DNA from: Haematobacter massiliensis
GTDB lineage: Bacteria > Pseudomonadota > Alphaproteobacteria > Rhodobacterales > Rhodobacteraceae
Direction: 5' to 3'
Assembly (NCBI RefSeq): GCF_000740795.1
Contig: NZ_JGYG01000014.1
Span: 1-64,000, forward strand
Length of the DNA stretch: 64,000 bases
Shown: one piece after another, positions 1 through 9,182 of the stretch
How positions within the stretch are numbered: the first letter of the stretch is position 1
Layout of the letters: each line of letters begins with the position of its first letter
Position numbers and translations under genes: made by a program
Notes under the pieces: generated by a model
Told to the model about the DNA's origin: nothing
Databases searched by the model: none
What the model saw: only the letters and a program-made list of their open reading frames with translations

Positions 1-112
1 GAAATCAGCGCCTTACTTGGGAAATGTGGGAGGAAACGTAATCGCGCTGCGAGAATAGCGAACGCCCCGCCAATCCATGTGCAGCGCTCCGGCACAGTTG
101 ATCCATAGAGCT

Positions 113-925
113 TTACGGCCCCGCCTGATCCAGTCGCCCGCCGACCCGCACCATGGCTTGGCGCACTGCCTTGCCGGTTGCGTCGTCCGTTTCCACGAAC
201 AGGCCGCAGAGCGTGGCCGGGCCGCTGCCCGGTTCAAACCGCCCGCTCGCCATGCCGGTGATAAAGCGGCGGAGCGGCTCCATCTTGTTCATGCCGATGA
301 CGCTGTCGTAGTCGCCGCACATGCCCGCGTCCGATTGGAATGCCGTACCGCCCGGCAGGATCTGGGCATCCGCTGTCGGCACATGGGTATGTGTCCCCAC
401 AACGACAGAGGTGCGCCCGTCGCACCAGTGGCCCATGGCCATCTTTTCGCTCGTCGCCTCGCAATGCACGTCAAGCAGGATGGCCGTGGCCGCAGCGCCG
501 AGCGGATGGGCCTTCAACACCGATTCCACAGCGGAGAACGGGTCGTCGAACGGGCGCTTCATGAACACCTGCCCCAGCACCTGCGCCACGAGGATGCGCC
601 GCCCGTCCGGAAGCGGGAACAACCGGAAGCCGCGCCCCGGCGCGATCTTGGAGTAGTTCAACGGGCGGATGATCCGCGGCTCCTGCTCGATGTAGGACAT
701 CATGTCCTTCTGGTCGAACGCATGATCGCCCAGCGTGAGGCAATCCGCGCCCGCTGCCAGCAGCGCCTTGGCATGATCGGGCGAAAGCCCCGCCCCGCCT
801 GTCGCGTTTTCGCCATTCACCACGACGAAATCGAGTTTCCATTCCGCCCTGAGCCCGGCTAGCCGCTCCGCAATGGCGGTGCGGCCCGTCCGGCCCACGA
901 CATCCCCGAGAAAGAGTATCCGCAT
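113..925 (-). CDS. YmdB-family metallophosphoesterase
   Basis: The 270-residue protein begins MRILFLGDVVGRTGR and continues with VVVNGENATGGAG, the N-terminal metal-binding motifs of the YmdB/TIGR00282 calcineurin-like phosphoesterase family. A later GTHTHVPTADAQIL stretch supplies further metal-binding histidines. Characterised members hydrolyse 2',3'- or 3',5'-cyclic nucleotides and are cytoplasmic; the substrate here is unknown. Length is normal for the family. It lies last in the minus-strand run of genes after the propionyl-CoA genes, 38 bp beyond the VOC protein, so it may be co-transcribed, though no metabolic link is evident. It is sometimes annotated as a 5-formyltetrahydrofolate cyclo-ligase neighbour in alphaproteobacteria, but no such gene is visible here. 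Confidence 0.85.
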   Translation of the reverse strand: MRILFLGDVVGRTGRTAIAERLAGLRAEWKLDFVVVNGENATGGAGLSPDHAKALLAAGADCLTLGDHAFDQKDMMSYIEQEPRIIRPLNYSKIAPGRGFRLFPLPDGRRILVAQVLGQVFMKRPFDDPFSAVESVLKAHPLGAAATAILLDVHCEATSEKMAMGHWCDGRTSVVVGTHTHVPTADAQILPGGTAFQSDAGMCGDYDSVIGMNKMEPLRRFITGMASGRFEPGSGPATLCGLFVETDDATGKAVRQAMVRVGGRLDQAGP

Positions 926-963
926 GATCTGTCCCTAGACCCGCGCGAGGCGAAGGGCAAGGT

Positions 964-1572
964 TCAGAGTGACCTGAGCCCGAGCGGCGTTTCAAACCAG
1001 GCCATCATACCGGGTGCGCCGGGCTGAACCGTGACCCGCGCGTCCGCGAGGAAGGGGGCCAGCGCCGCTGTCAACGCCGGCGCGTCGGGATGGCGCAGCT
1101 CCAGCCGCACGAGCTCTATCCCCGTATCCCCCAGACGCTGCACGGGATGGGCCACCCCCTGCCATTCGATCAGCGCCGGAAAGATGCCATCGAATGGCAG
1201 CTCTCCATTCTCCGACAGGCTGAAGCGCCAGGCGAGATCACCCCGGGTCAGATCCTGCGGCACGCCGGTGCCCGGGGGCGCATGGCGCAGCGCCGCCGTC
1301 AGATCCGGTACCGCCAACACCCAGTTGGTCAGCCGCGCAGGCCCGGTGAACCCGTCCAGCCCGAACCAGCGCGGACGGCAGGGCGGCGTCAGATGGGGCG
1401 CGGCGGAGATGACCTCCAGATAGGCCTCGCCTGCGCCCAGCAGCCGGTTGTGGGTGGCCATCAGCGGATGCTCCCCGCCACCGCCGGGAGCGACGCCAAG
1501 GTTCGCTTCCACGAATGCCGCTCCGTCCTCCAGCGTCGCGGCGGAGACGACGAGATGATCTATGACAGCCAC
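964..1572 (-). CDS. VOC-family glyoxalase-like protein
   Basis: A 202-residue protein starting MAVIDHLVVSAATLEDGAAFVEANLGVAPGGGGEH, which is the beta-alpha-beta opening of a glyoxalase-like (PF13468-type) domain. HNRLLGAGEAYLEVISAAP follows, with a further potential metal-binding glutamate. It directly abuts the mutase gene (the mutase stop is at 1573), so it is translated from the same message. Methylmalonyl-CoA epimerases are also VOC proteins, but they are about 135 residues and have a different motif set, so I do not call this the epimerase. Function unknown. Confidence 0.75.
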   Translation of the reverse strand: MAVIDHLVVSAATLEDGAAFVEANLGVAPGGGGEHPLMATHNRLLGAGEAYLEVISAAPHLTPPCRPRWFGLDGFTGPARLTNWVLAVPDLTAALRHAPPGTGVPQDLTRGDLAWRFSLSENGELPFDGIFPALIEWQGVAHPVQRLGDTGIELVRLELRHPDAPALTAALAPFLADARVTVQPGAPGMMAWFETPLGLRSL

Positions 1573-3717
1573 CTATTCCGCCGCCTCGCTTTGCCGCGAT
1601 GCCCGGATGAGATCGAGGATGTTCTTCGCCGCATCGGGAATGTTGGTGCCGGGGCCGAAGATGGCCTTCACGCCGTTGTCGTAGAGATACTGGTAGTCCT
1701 GCTGGGGAATGACCCCGCCGCAGACGACGATGATGTCGCCCGCGCCATGCGCCTTCAGCGCCTCCACCAGCTTTGGCGCCAGCGTCTTGTGCCCCGCCGC
1801 CTGGGACGAGATGCCAACCACATGCACGTCGTTGTCGATGGCGTCCTGCGCCGCCTCCTCCGGCGTCTGGAAGAGCGGGCCGACATCCACGTCGAAACCG
1901 ATATCGGCAAAGGCGGTGGCGATGACCTTGGCGCCGCGGTCGTGCCCGTCCTGCCCCATCTTTACCACCAGCATCCGCGGGCGGCGGCCATCCTCTTCCG
2001 CAAAGGCTTCCACGTCGCGCTGGATCGCGGCGAAGCCCTCATCGCCCTCATAGGCCGCCCCATAGACGCCGGCGAGCGTCTTCACTTCTGCCCGATGACG
2101 GCCAAACACCTTCTCCATCGCCATGCTGATCTCTCCCACGCTGGCCCGCGCACGCGCGGCTTCCACCGCCGCTTCGAGCAGGTTCCCCCCCTCCGTCGCG
2201 CGGCGCGCAACCTCGGCAAGAGCGGCCTCGCAGGCGGCCTCGTTCCGGGTCGCGCGGATACGCTCCAGCCGGGCGATCTGTGACTCGCGAACCTTCTGAT
2301 TGTCGATGTCGAGAATTTCGATCGGATCCTGCTGGGCGAGGCGATACTTGTTCACCCCGACGATCACGTCCTCTCCCCGGTCGATGAGCGCCTGCCGCCG
2401 CGCCGCGGTTTCCTCGATGCGGAGCTTGGGCATCCCGGTGGCGACGGCTTTCGTCATGCCGCCCATGGCCTCCACCTCCTCGATCAGCGCCCAGGCCTTG
2501 TCGGCCAGGTCCGCGGTGAGGCTTTCGACGTAATAGGAGCCAGCCAGGGGATCGACGACATGGGTGATGCCGGTTTCTTCCTGCAATATCAGCTGCGTGT
2601 TGCGCGCAATGCGTGCCGAGAATTCGGTCGGCAGAGCAATGGCCTCATCCAGCGCGTTGGTGTGAAGCGATTGTGTGCCCCCCAGCGCCGCCGCCAAGGC
2701 CTCATAGGCGGTGCGGATGACGTTGTTGTAGGGGTCCTGCTCCTGCAACGACACGCCGGAGGTCTGGCAGTGCGTCCGCAGCATCAGGGAGCCCGGCTTC
2801 TTCGGCTCGAATTCCTGCATGATCCGGGTCCAGAGCAACCGCGCGGCGCGCAGCTTCGCCGCCTCCATGAAGAAGTTCATGCCGATGGCGAAGAAGAACG
2901 ACAGCCTTCCTGCGAAGTCATCGACGTTCATGCCAGCGGCAATGGCCGCGCGGACATATTCCCGCCCGTCCGCCAGCGTGAAGGCGAGTTCCTGCACGAG
3001 GTTCGCCCCGGCTTCCTGCATGTGGTAGCCGGAGATGGAGATGGAGTTGAACTTCGGCATCTCCTTCGATGTATATTCGATGATATCCGCGATGATCCGC
3101 ATCGAGGGTTCGGGCGGATAGATATAGGTGTTGCGGACCATGAACTCCTTCAGGATGTCGTTCTGGATGGTCCCCGAGAGCACGGCACGGTCATGCCCCT
3201 GCTCCTCCCCCGTGACGATGAAGTTGGCAAGGATAGGGATCACCGCGCCGTTCATCGTCATCGACACGGAAACCTTGTCGAGCGGGATGCCGTCGAACAG
3301 GATCTTCATGTCCTCGACGCTGTCGATGGCCACGCCCGCCTTGCCGACATCGCCCACCACGCGCGGATGATCGCTGTCATAGCCGCGGTGGGTGGCAAGA
3401 TCGAAGGCCACCGACACGCCCTGCTGCCCGGCGGCGAGCGCCTTGCGGTAGAAAGCGTTCGATTCCTCCGCCGTGGAGAAGCCCGCATATTGCCGGATCG
3501 TCCATGGCCGGCCGGCATACATCGTCGCCCGCACCCCCCGCGTGTAGGGAGCGATCCCGGGCAGGCTGCCCATATGGGGGAGGCTGGCCGTGTCCTCCTC
3601 CGTATAGAGAGGCTTCACGGGAATGCCTTCCAGCGTCTGCCATGTCAGCGTATCGGGATCACGCCCCTTCAGCTCCTTCGTGGCCAACCCGCGCCATGCA
3701 TCCATCTTCTCGGTCAT
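1573..3717 (-). CDS. scpA: Methylmalonyl-CoA mutase, single-chain
   Basis: A 714-residue adenosylcobalamin enzyme converting (R)-methylmalonyl-CoA to succinyl-CoA, the last step of propionyl-CoA assimilation. The N-terminal two thirds form the substrate-binding TIM barrel ([54 protein letters not shown]). The C-terminal cobalamin domain has the DGHDRGAKV signature with the cobalt-ligand His near residue 592, then [10 protein letters not shown] and VCGGVIP. The ATG at 3717 is preferred over an upstream in-frame start at 3747 because GGAGGGAG lies just upstream. It is in the same direction as pccA, but a plus-strand gene sits between them. No MeaB-type chaperone is present in the window. Confidence 0.96.
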   Translation of the reverse strand: MTEKMDAWRGLATKELKGRDPDTLTWQTLEGIPVKPLYTEEDTASLPHMGSLPGIAPYTRGVRATMYAGRPWTIRQYAGFSTAEESNAFYRKALAAGQQGVSVAFDLATHRGYDSDHPRVVGDVGKAGVAIDSVEDMKILFDGIPLDKVSVSMTMNGAVIPILANFIVTGEEQGHDRAVLSGTIQNDILKEFMVRNTYIYPPEPSMRIIADIIEYTSKEMPKFNSISISGYHMQEAGANLVQELAFTLADGREYVRAAIAAGMNVDDFAGRLSFFFAIGMNFFMEAAKLRAARLLWTRIMQEFEPKKPGSLMLRTHCQTSGVSLQEQDPYNNVIRTAYEALAAALGGTQSLHTNALDEAIALPTEFSARIARNTQLILQEETGITHVVDPLAGSYYVESLTADLADKAWALIEEVEAMGGMTKAVATGMPKLRIEETAARRQALIDRGEDVIVGVNKYRLAQQDPIEILDIDNQKVRESQIARLERIRATRNEAACEAALAEVARRATEGGNLLEAAVEAARARASVGEISMAMEKVFGRHRAEVKTLAGVYGAAYEGDEGFAAIQRDVEAFAEEDGRRPRMLVVKMGQDGHDRGAKVIATAFADIGFDVDVGPLFQTPEEAAQDAIDNDVHVVGISSQAAGHKTLAPKLVEALKAHGAGDIIVVCGGVIPQQDYQYLYDNGVKAIFGPGTNIPDAAKNILDLIRASRQSEAAE

Positions 3718-3827
3718 CTTTCTCCCTCCGCGCGGAGGCTGCGGCACAGGGCCGCAACCGCGATCAGCGCGCTTTTAGCTGTGAATTGCACGTAGGCCTG
3801 CCTATATCTTGCGCGACTGGAGGCCCC

Positions 3828-4331
3828 ATGAACCGCATCGCGACCGTTGTCCTTGCCGCATTGCTCGCGACCCCCCTGCTGGCGGGCACGCTGATGGCGG
3901 AGACGCTGACGGCGCCGGTTCTCAGCACCGAACACCGCGCGCTGGCGGCCGGCACCGGGGCGGATCCGCTCCCCGCCGAAGGGGTGAAGCTTTCGGAGTT
4001 CGCCTGGACCCATCGCCCGCTGGTGATCTTCGCGGACAGTCCCAACGACCCCGCCTATCTCCAGCAGCGGCAGATGCTGCTCTCCAGCCCGGAGATCCTC
4101 GCGGACCGGGAGATCGTCGTTATCGTGGACAGCGACCCGGACCAGCGGTCCGACCTGCGGACGCGCCTGCGCCCGCGCGGTTTCTCCCTTGTCCTGCTTG
4201 ACAAGAACGGTTCCGTCCTCCTCACCCGCCCGCTGCCCCGCACGGTGCGGGAGATCGCGGCGGCGGTGGACAAGACACCCCTCCGCCGTCAGGAGTTGCA
4301 GGAGCGCCGGAGCGCTCCGCGGAGCCAGTAG
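3828..4331 (+). CDS. DUF4174-domain exported protein
   Basis: A 167-residue protein with an N-terminal signal peptide (MNRIATVVLAALLATPLLAGTLMA) followed by a DUF4174-type domain: RPLVIFADSPNDPAYLQQRQMLLS, then REIVVIVDSDPDQRSDLRTRLRPRGFSLVLLDKNGSVLLTRPLP. This looks like a thioredoxin-like fold without a CxxC pair. Start chosen at the ATG at 3828 because the signal peptide begins there. It is on the opposite strand from the flanking pccA and mutase genes and ends 6 bp from the pccA stop, so it interrupts an otherwise co-directional metabolic cluster. Function unknown; probably periplasmic. Confidence 0.75.
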   Translation: MNRIATVVLAALLATPLLAGTLMAETLTAPVLSTEHRALAAGTGADPLPAEGVKLSEFAWTHRPLVIFADSPNDPAYLQQRQMLLSSPEILADREIVVIVDSDPDQRSDLRTRLRPRGFSLVLLDKNGSVLLTRPLPRTVREIAAAVDKTPLRRQELQERRSAPRSQ

Positions 4332-4336
4332 CGCGC

Positions 4337-6394
4337 TCACTCGAACTCCATGATGATATCATCCACGGCCAGGCTGGCGCCGGGTTCCGCTGCAATGTGC
4401 TTCACGACAGCCTTCTTCTCCGCGCGCAGGATATTCTCCATCTTCATCGCCTCTACCACGGCGAGTGCCTGGCCTTCCTGCACCTCCTGCCCCTCTTCCA
4501 CGAAGATGCGGACGATAAGGCCCGGCATCGGGCAGAGCAGGAATTTCGACGTGTCGGGCGGCAGTTTCTCAGGCATCAGCCGAGCGAGCTCAGCCTGCCG
4601 CGGGCTGCGAACATGGACAATCATGTCCGCCCCCTGGAAGCGGATGCGGAAGCCGGAAGTCGCATACCCCATCTTCAGCGTCAGCGGCTCTTCGTCGATC
4701 GTCACATGGGCGAGCGTTTGCCCCGGCCGCCAGTCGGAGATGACGCGATGCTCCGCGCCATCCTCGAAGGTCACGGTGGCGCCGTCGCGATCCGCCTCGA
4801 CATCAACGTTCAGGTCTTCGCCCTGCAGCGACACGACCCAGCTGTCGCCGACCTTGCGCTCGTGGTTGTCCATCCGCCCGGAGATGCGGGAGCGGCGGAT
4901 TTCCGTCACGCGGAACATCGCGGCCGCTGCTGCCGCCACCTTCCGCGCGAGCGGCTCCGGCAGCGTCACGCCCTGAAATCCCTCGGGATATTCCTCCGCA
5001 ATGAAAGCCGTGGTGATGTTGCCACTGCGGAAACGCGGATGCGCCATCACGGCGGACAGGAACGGCAGGTTGTGACCGATCCCCTCCACCTCGAAGGCGT
5101 CGAGCGCCTTCTCCATCGCATTGATCGCAGCCTCCCGATCGGGTGCCCAGGTGCAGAGCTTGGCGATCATCGGGTCATAATACATGGAGATCTCGCCGCC
5201 CTCATAGACGCCGGTATCGTTCCTTATGATGGGAAGCTTCTGCTCTGCCAGATAGTCGTCGAGGAACTGGAGGTTGAGACCGCCCTCCTCCACGCCGATC
5301 CGGCCCTCCTTCGGCGGCCGATAGCGGGTCAGACGTCCGATGGAGGGAAGGAAGTTGCGGTAGGGATCCTCGGCATAGAGGCGACTTTCGATGGCCCAGC
5401 CGTTGATCTTCAGATCTTCTTGCGCGAAGGGCAGCGGCTCCCCGTCAGCCACGCGGATCATCTGCTCCACGAGGTCGATGCCGGTGATGAGCTCGGTAAC
5501 GGGATGCTCCACCTGCAGACGGGTGTTCATTTCCAGGAAGTAGAAATTCCGCTCGGCATCCACGATGAACTCCACCGTGCCTGCCGAAGTATAGCCGACC
5601 GCCTTGGCCAGCGCGACGGCCTGCTCCCCCATGGCCTTGCGGGTTTCCGGGTCGAGGAAGGGCGAGGGTGCCTCCTCGATCACCTTCTGGTTCCGGCGCT
5701 GGATGGAGCATTCGCGTTCATGCAGGTAGACGCAATTGCCGTGCTTGTCGGCCAGAACCTGAATCTCGATATGGCGGGGCTGGGTCACGAACTTCTCGAT
5801 GAAGATCCGATCGTCCCCGAAGGAGTTTGCAGCCTCGTTCTTCGACGACTCGAAGCCTTCGCGCGCCTCTTCCGCATTCCAGGCGATCCGCATCCCCTTG
5901 CCGCCGCCGCCGGCGGAAGCCTTGATCATCACCGGGAAACCGACTTCCCCGGCGATGCGCACCGCTTCATCCGCGTCGGCGATCAGCCCCATGTAACCCG
6001 GCACGGTGGAGACGCCCGCCTCCTGCGCGAGCTTCTTGGAGGTGATCTTGTCGCCCATCGCCTCGATGGCGGAAGACGGCGGGCCGATGAAGACCACCCC
6101 CTCCTTCTCCAGCGCCTCGGCGAACTTGCGGTTCTCCGACAGGAAGCCGTAGCCCGGATGCACGGCCTCTGCGCCGGTCTGGCGGATGGCGTCCATGATC
6201 TTGTCGATCACGATGTAGGACTGGTTGGCAGGCGGCGGGCCGATATGCACCGCCTCGTCCGCCATCTTCACATGCAGCGCGTTGCGGTCAGCGTCGGAAT
6301 AGACGGCGACCGTCTTGATCCCCATCTTCCGCGCCGTCTTGATGACGCGACAGGCGATCTCTCCCCGGTTCGCGATCAGGATTTTCTTGAACAT
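4337..6394 (-). CDS. pccA: Propionyl-CoA carboxylase alpha subunit
   Basis: A 685-residue protein with biotin carboxylase and biotin carrier functions. The N-terminal biotin carboxylase domain opens MFKKILIANRGEIACRVI, the ATP-grasp glycine loop is KASAGGGGKGMRIAW, and EMNTRLQVEHPVTE is the active-site signature. The C-terminus has the biotinylation motif VVEAMKMEN with the target lysine at about residue 651. The middle region (about 470-600) matches the BT linker domain of PCC-type alpha subunits, which separates it from short acetyl-CoA carboxylase AccC. With PccB it makes methylmalonyl-CoA. It is separated from the upstream small genes by 258 bp holding a strong hairpin. Confidence 0.96.
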   Translation of the reverse strand: MFKKILIANRGEIACRVIKTARKMGIKTVAVYSDADRNALHVKMADEAVHIGPPPANQSYIVIDKIMDAIRQTGAEAVHPGYGFLSENRKFAEALEKEGVVFIGPPSSAIEAMGDKITSKKLAQEAGVSTVPGYMGLIADADEAVRIAGEVGFPVMIKASAGGGGKGMRIAWNAEEAREGFESSKNEAANSFGDDRIFIEKFVTQPRHIEIQVLADKHGNCVYLHERECSIQRRNQKVIEEAPSPFLDPETRKAMGEQAVALAKAVGYTSAGTVEFIVDAERNFYFLEMNTRLQVEHPVTELITGIDLVEQMIRVADGEPLPFAQEDLKINGWAIESRLYAEDPYRNFLPSIGRLTRYRPPKEGRIGVEEGGLNLQFLDDYLAEQKLPIIRNDTGVYEGGEISMYYDPMIAKLCTWAPDREAAINAMEKALDAFEVEGIGHNLPFLSAVMAHPRFRSGNITTAFIAEEYPEGFQGVTLPEPLARKVAAAAAAMFRVTEIRRSRISGRMDNHERKVGDSWVVSLQGEDLNVDVEADRDGATVTFEDGAEHRVISDWRPGQTLAHVTIDEEPLTLKMGYATSGFRIRFQGADMIVHVRSPRQAELARLMPEKLPPDTSKFLLCPMPGLIVRIFVEEGQEVQEGQALAVVEAMKMENILRAEKKAVVKHIAAEPGASLAVDDIIMEFE

Positions 6395-6486
6395 TCTCCG
6401 TCCCTTCCGTCACATCCCTCAGGCGAGCCGCGGCGAAAGGCCGGACTGCCCTGACATTCCTCACATGCCGGGATCCCGCCTGAAAG

Positions 6487-6517
6487 GCCGACCCGCTCCG
6501 GGGGGATGCGGGTCGGC
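6487..6517 (-). terminator. Strong hairpin in the leader of pccA
   Basis: A perfect 10-bp inverted repeat, GCCGACCCGC and GCGGGTCGGC, encloses an 11-nt loop in the 258-bp gap between the small gene at 6653 and pccA. Read on the minus strand there is no clear U-run after it, so it may be a weak terminator, a processing or stability element, or an attenuator that lowers pccA relative to pccB. Nothing else was recognised in 6395-6652. Confidence 0.4.
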
Positions 6518-6652
6518 AAGTCAGGAAAGGTTGACGGTCTGGATGGACCGGAGCGGCAACCCGCCCGCGATCAACATGCCTTCTCCGTCACCCGGCGCAA
6601 TGGCCTTTGGCATGCAGGCATCCGCAATGCGCGGGAGTCCGCCTGCCCCTTT

Positions 6653-7057
6653 TCAACCCTCATCCTCCTCATCGCCCCAATCGTCCCATTCCTCCTGGGC
6701 AGGGGCTTCCGGCTCCGCGAAAACCTGCGGGAAGGCGCGGCGCGCCTTCACCGGATCGATGCGCAGCAAGGCCTCATAGCTTTCCGGATCAAACGGATCT
6801 TCGGCCGGGAACACCTCCTGCATGAACAGCCAGGACAGCCGCCCCGCATCGAGATTCCCGCGCTCGAACGGCTCCTCCCCGAACTGTTGCCAGAGGGCCG
6901 CCATGAAGGCTTCGTCCACCGCGCGATCGACCTTCCTTCGGTCGGCATAGCGCTTGCGGGAGATGAGTTTCGTCGCGCCCTCCTTGTTGGCGCGGCGAAC
7001 GGTAAACTGAAAATCGGTACCGGGGTATCGACCCGGAAATCCGCGGTGTTTGAGCAT
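6653..7057 (-). CDS. Hypothetical protein of the pcc locus
   Basis: A 134-residue soluble protein with a basic N-terminal half (MLKHRGFPGRYPGTDFQFTVRRANKEG, KLISRKRYADRRKVDRAVDEAF) and a strongly acidic end (EEWDDWGDEEDEG). Its start codon overlaps the stop of the preceding gene (TGATG at 7055-7059), which implies translational coupling. Genes of this kind sit between pccB and pccA in related bacteria as I recall, but no function is known to me. No enzyme motif seen. Confidence 0.7.
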   Translation of the reverse strand: MLKHRGFPGRYPGTDFQFTVRRANKEGATKLISRKRYADRRKVDRAVDEAFMAALWQQFGEEPFERGNLDAGRLSWLFMQEVFPAEDPFDPESYEALLRIDPVKARRAFPQVFAEPEAPAQEEWDDWGDEEDEG

Positions 7058-7425
7058 CAGAACGCCTCCCAGATGCAGTGGCCGTTCTCGATCCGGTAGG
7101 CCTCGAAGAACTGGACGACGCCGGGATCGGCGTCACCAAAGGCAATAGCGCGATCCGCGACGGAGATCACCACCTGCACGGGCAATTCACCGATGTCAGA
7201 CATATGCGGCAGCGCGAAGCCTTCGCAGAGGGCGCGCATGTCTTGCTCCATATCCTGCTCCCCCATGCGGCTGGCCACGAAGCGGAAGCGGAAGGTCAGC
7301 CCCTCCGGCCCCTCGGTGTCGCTGAGCATCTCCTGAAAGGTCACGGCAGTGCCGGAGGGAACGCGGATCGCCTCCGCCCCTCCCATCGCCGGCAGTGCCA
7401 TGAGACCCGTCATGAGAGCGCCCAT
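7057..7425 (-). CDS. DUF6497-like exported small protein
   Basis: A 122-residue protein with a hydrophobic N-terminus ending in AMGGAEA, consistent with a short signal peptide. A region follows with PSGTAVTFQEMLSDTEGPEGLTFRFRFVA and a conserved-looking end VVQFFEAYRIENGHCIWEAF. It resembles DUF6497 proteins of Rhodobacterales. It starts 12 bp after the pccB stop and overlaps the next gene, so it belongs to the pccB operon. Function unknown. Confidence 0.7.
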   Translation of the reverse strand: MGALMTGLMALPAMGGAEAIRVPSGTAVTFQEMLSDTEGPEGLTFRFRFVASRMGEQDMEQDMRALCEGFALPHMSDIGELPVQVVISVADRAIAFGDADPGVVQFFEAYRIENGHCIWEAF

Positions 7426-7437
7426 CCGATCCCCGCG

Positions 7438-8970
7438 TCAGAGCGGGATGTTGTCGTGCTTCTTCCACGGATTGGCGAGCTTCTTGCCCCGCAGGCTGGC
7501 AAAGGCACGCGCCACGCGGCGACGGGTGGAGCGCGGCTGGATCACCTCGTCGATGAAGCCCTTCTCTGCCGCAACGAAGGGATTGGCGAACCGCTCCTCA
7601 TACTCCGCCGTGCGCGCCGCGATCTTCTCCGGGTCGCCAAGCTCCGAGCGATACAGGATCTCCACCGCGCCCTTGGCCCCCATCACCGCGATCTGCGCCG
7701 TCGGCCAGGCATAGTTGAAGTCGCCGCGCAGATGCTTTGACGCCATCACGTCATAGGCGCCGCCATAGGCCTTGCGGGTGATGACGGTCACCTTCGGCAC
7801 CGTCGCCTCGCCATAGGCGAAGAGCAGCTTCGCCCCATGCTTGATGACGCCGCCGTATTCCTGACTTGTCCCCGGCAGGAAGCCCGGCACGTCAACCAGT
7901 GTCAGGATCGGGATCTCGAAGGCATCGCAGAAGCGCACGAAGCGGGCCGCCTTGCGCGAACTGTCGATATCCAGGCAGCCCGCGAGCACCATCGGCTGGT
8001 TCGCGACGACACCTACAGTCGCGCCCTCCAGCCGGATGAAGCCGATCAGGATATTCTTCGCGTAATCCGCCTGCACCTCAAAGAAATCGCCCTCGTCCGC
8101 GATTTTGAGGATCAGTTCCTTCATGTCGTAGGGCTGGTTGGGATTGTCCGGGATGAGCGTGTCGAGGCTCGACTCCACCCGGGCGGGATCATCGAAGAAC
8201 GGGCGGACGGGAGGTTTCTCCCGGTTGTTCAGCGGCAGGAAATCGAAGAGCCGCCGGATTTCGATCAGGGCCTCCACATCGTTCGCGAACGCGCCATCGG
8301 CGACGGACGATTTGCGGGTATGCGTACCAGCACCGCCCAGTTCTTCCGCTGTCACCACCTCGTTCGTCACCGTCTTGACCACGTCGGGGCCGGTCACGAA
8401 CATGTAGGAGGAATCGCGGACCATGTAGATGAAGTCGGTCATCGCTGGCGAATAGACCGCGCCCCCCGCGCAAGGCCCCATGATGACGGAGATCTGCGGC
8501 ACCACACCGGAGGCCAGCACGTTCTTCTGGAACACGTCGGCATAGCCGGCGAGCGAGGCCACGCCCTCCTGAATCCGCGCGCCACCGGAATCGTTCAGAC
8601 CGATGACCGGCGCACCGTTCTGCATCGCCATGTCCATGATCTTGCAGATCTTCTGGGCATGGGTTTCGGAGAGCGAGCCACCGAACACCGTGAAGTCCTG
8701 GCTGAACACATAGACCATACGGCCATTGATCGTGCCCCAGCCCGTGACGACCCCGTCGCCGGCGGGCCGCGACTCCTCCATGCCGAAATCTGTCGAGCGG
8801 TGCTTGACGAACATGTCGAACTCTTCGAACGACCCCGCGTCGAGCAGGATGTCCAGCCGCTCACGAGCGGTGAGTTTGCCCTTGGCATGCTGCGCGGCAA
8901 TGCGCTTCTCGCCCCCGCCCAGCCGTGCCTCCGCCCGGCGCTCCTCCAGCGCTTCGAGAATGTCCTTCAT
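7438..8970 (-). CDS. pccB: Propionyl-CoA carboxylase beta subunit
   Basis: A 510-residue carboxyltransferase that moves the carboxyl group from biotin on PccA to propionyl-CoA. It has the acyl-CoA carboxylase domains: [20 protein letters not shown], oxyanion-hole glycines in [38 protein letters not shown], and in the C-terminal half [25 protein letters not shown] and [12 protein letters not shown]. The ATG at 8970 is preferred over one at 8994 because GGAGGGGAAG lies immediately upstream and the protein then has the usual length. Two TTTGCAAA-like elements lie upstream, matching control by the neighbouring PccR. Confidence 0.96.
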   Translation of the reverse strand: MKDILEALEERRAEARLGGGEKRIAAQHAKGKLTARERLDILLDAGSFEEFDMFVKHRSTDFGMEESRPAGDGVVTGWGTINGRMVYVFSQDFTVFGGSLSETHAQKICKIMDMAMQNGAPVIGLNDSGGARIQEGVASLAGYADVFQKNVLASGVVPQISVIMGPCAGGAVYSPAMTDFIYMVRDSSYMFVTGPDVVKTVTNEVVTAEELGGAGTHTRKSSVADGAFANDVEALIEIRRLFDFLPLNNREKPPVRPFFDDPARVESSLDTLIPDNPNQPYDMKELILKIADEGDFFEVQADYAKNILIGFIRLEGATVGVVANQPMVLAGCLDIDSSRKAARFVRFCDAFEIPILTLVDVPGFLPGTSQEYGGVIKHGAKLLFAYGEATVPKVTVITRKAYGGAYDVMASKHLRGDFNYAWPTAQIAVMGAKGAVEILYRSELGDPEKIAARTAEYEERFANPFVAAEKGFIDEVIQPRSTRRRVARAFASLRGKKLANPWKKHDNIPL

Positions 8971-9036
8971 CTTCCCCTCCGGCTTTTCCGGCACCCTAAG
9001 CAGGGGAGGGACGGCAGGAAAGACCTTTCAAGGATA

Positions 9037-9076
9037 TTTGCAAATAAGATCGCAGCTTATAAATGCAAATTGCAAA
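9037..9076 (-). promoter_or_regulatory. PccR-type half-sites upstream of pccB
   Basis: A perfect TTTGCAAA lies at 9037-9044, 67 bp before the pccB start, and TGCAAATTGCAAA lies at 9064-9076. From the literature I recall that Rhodobacter sphaeroides PccR binds paired TTTGCAAA elements upstream of pccB. The surrounding DNA is AT-rich relative to the genome, as expected for a promoter. The published 4-nt spacing is not reproduced exactly here. Confidence 0.6.
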
Positions 9077-9100
9077 CTCAGCTAACCCCCAACAATCGTA

Positions 9101-9123
9101 ATAGCGACATCATATGTCGCTAT
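9101..9123. promoter_or_regulatory. Perfect 23-bp interrupted palindrome, likely operator
   Basis: The arms ATAGCGACAT and ATGTCGCTAT are perfect inverted repeats with a 3-nt centre. They lie 60 bp upstream of the MFS gene and about 130 bp upstream of pccB. The arm sequence is unlike TTTGCAAA, so a second dimeric regulator, perhaps one controlling the MFS transporter, is the simplest reading. No regulator gene other than pccR lies nearby. Confidence 0.55.
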
Positions 9124-9182
9124 TCTTCCACCATGCCGTTTTTGGAATGGACGCAGGGACGGAGTGCATCTAGCAGCCGGAT

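Noticed and set aside
964-1572. Methylmalonyl-CoA epimerase
   Set aside because: It shares the VOC fold and adjoins the mutase, but length and motifs fit a glyoxalase-like PF13468-type protein rather than the short epimerase.
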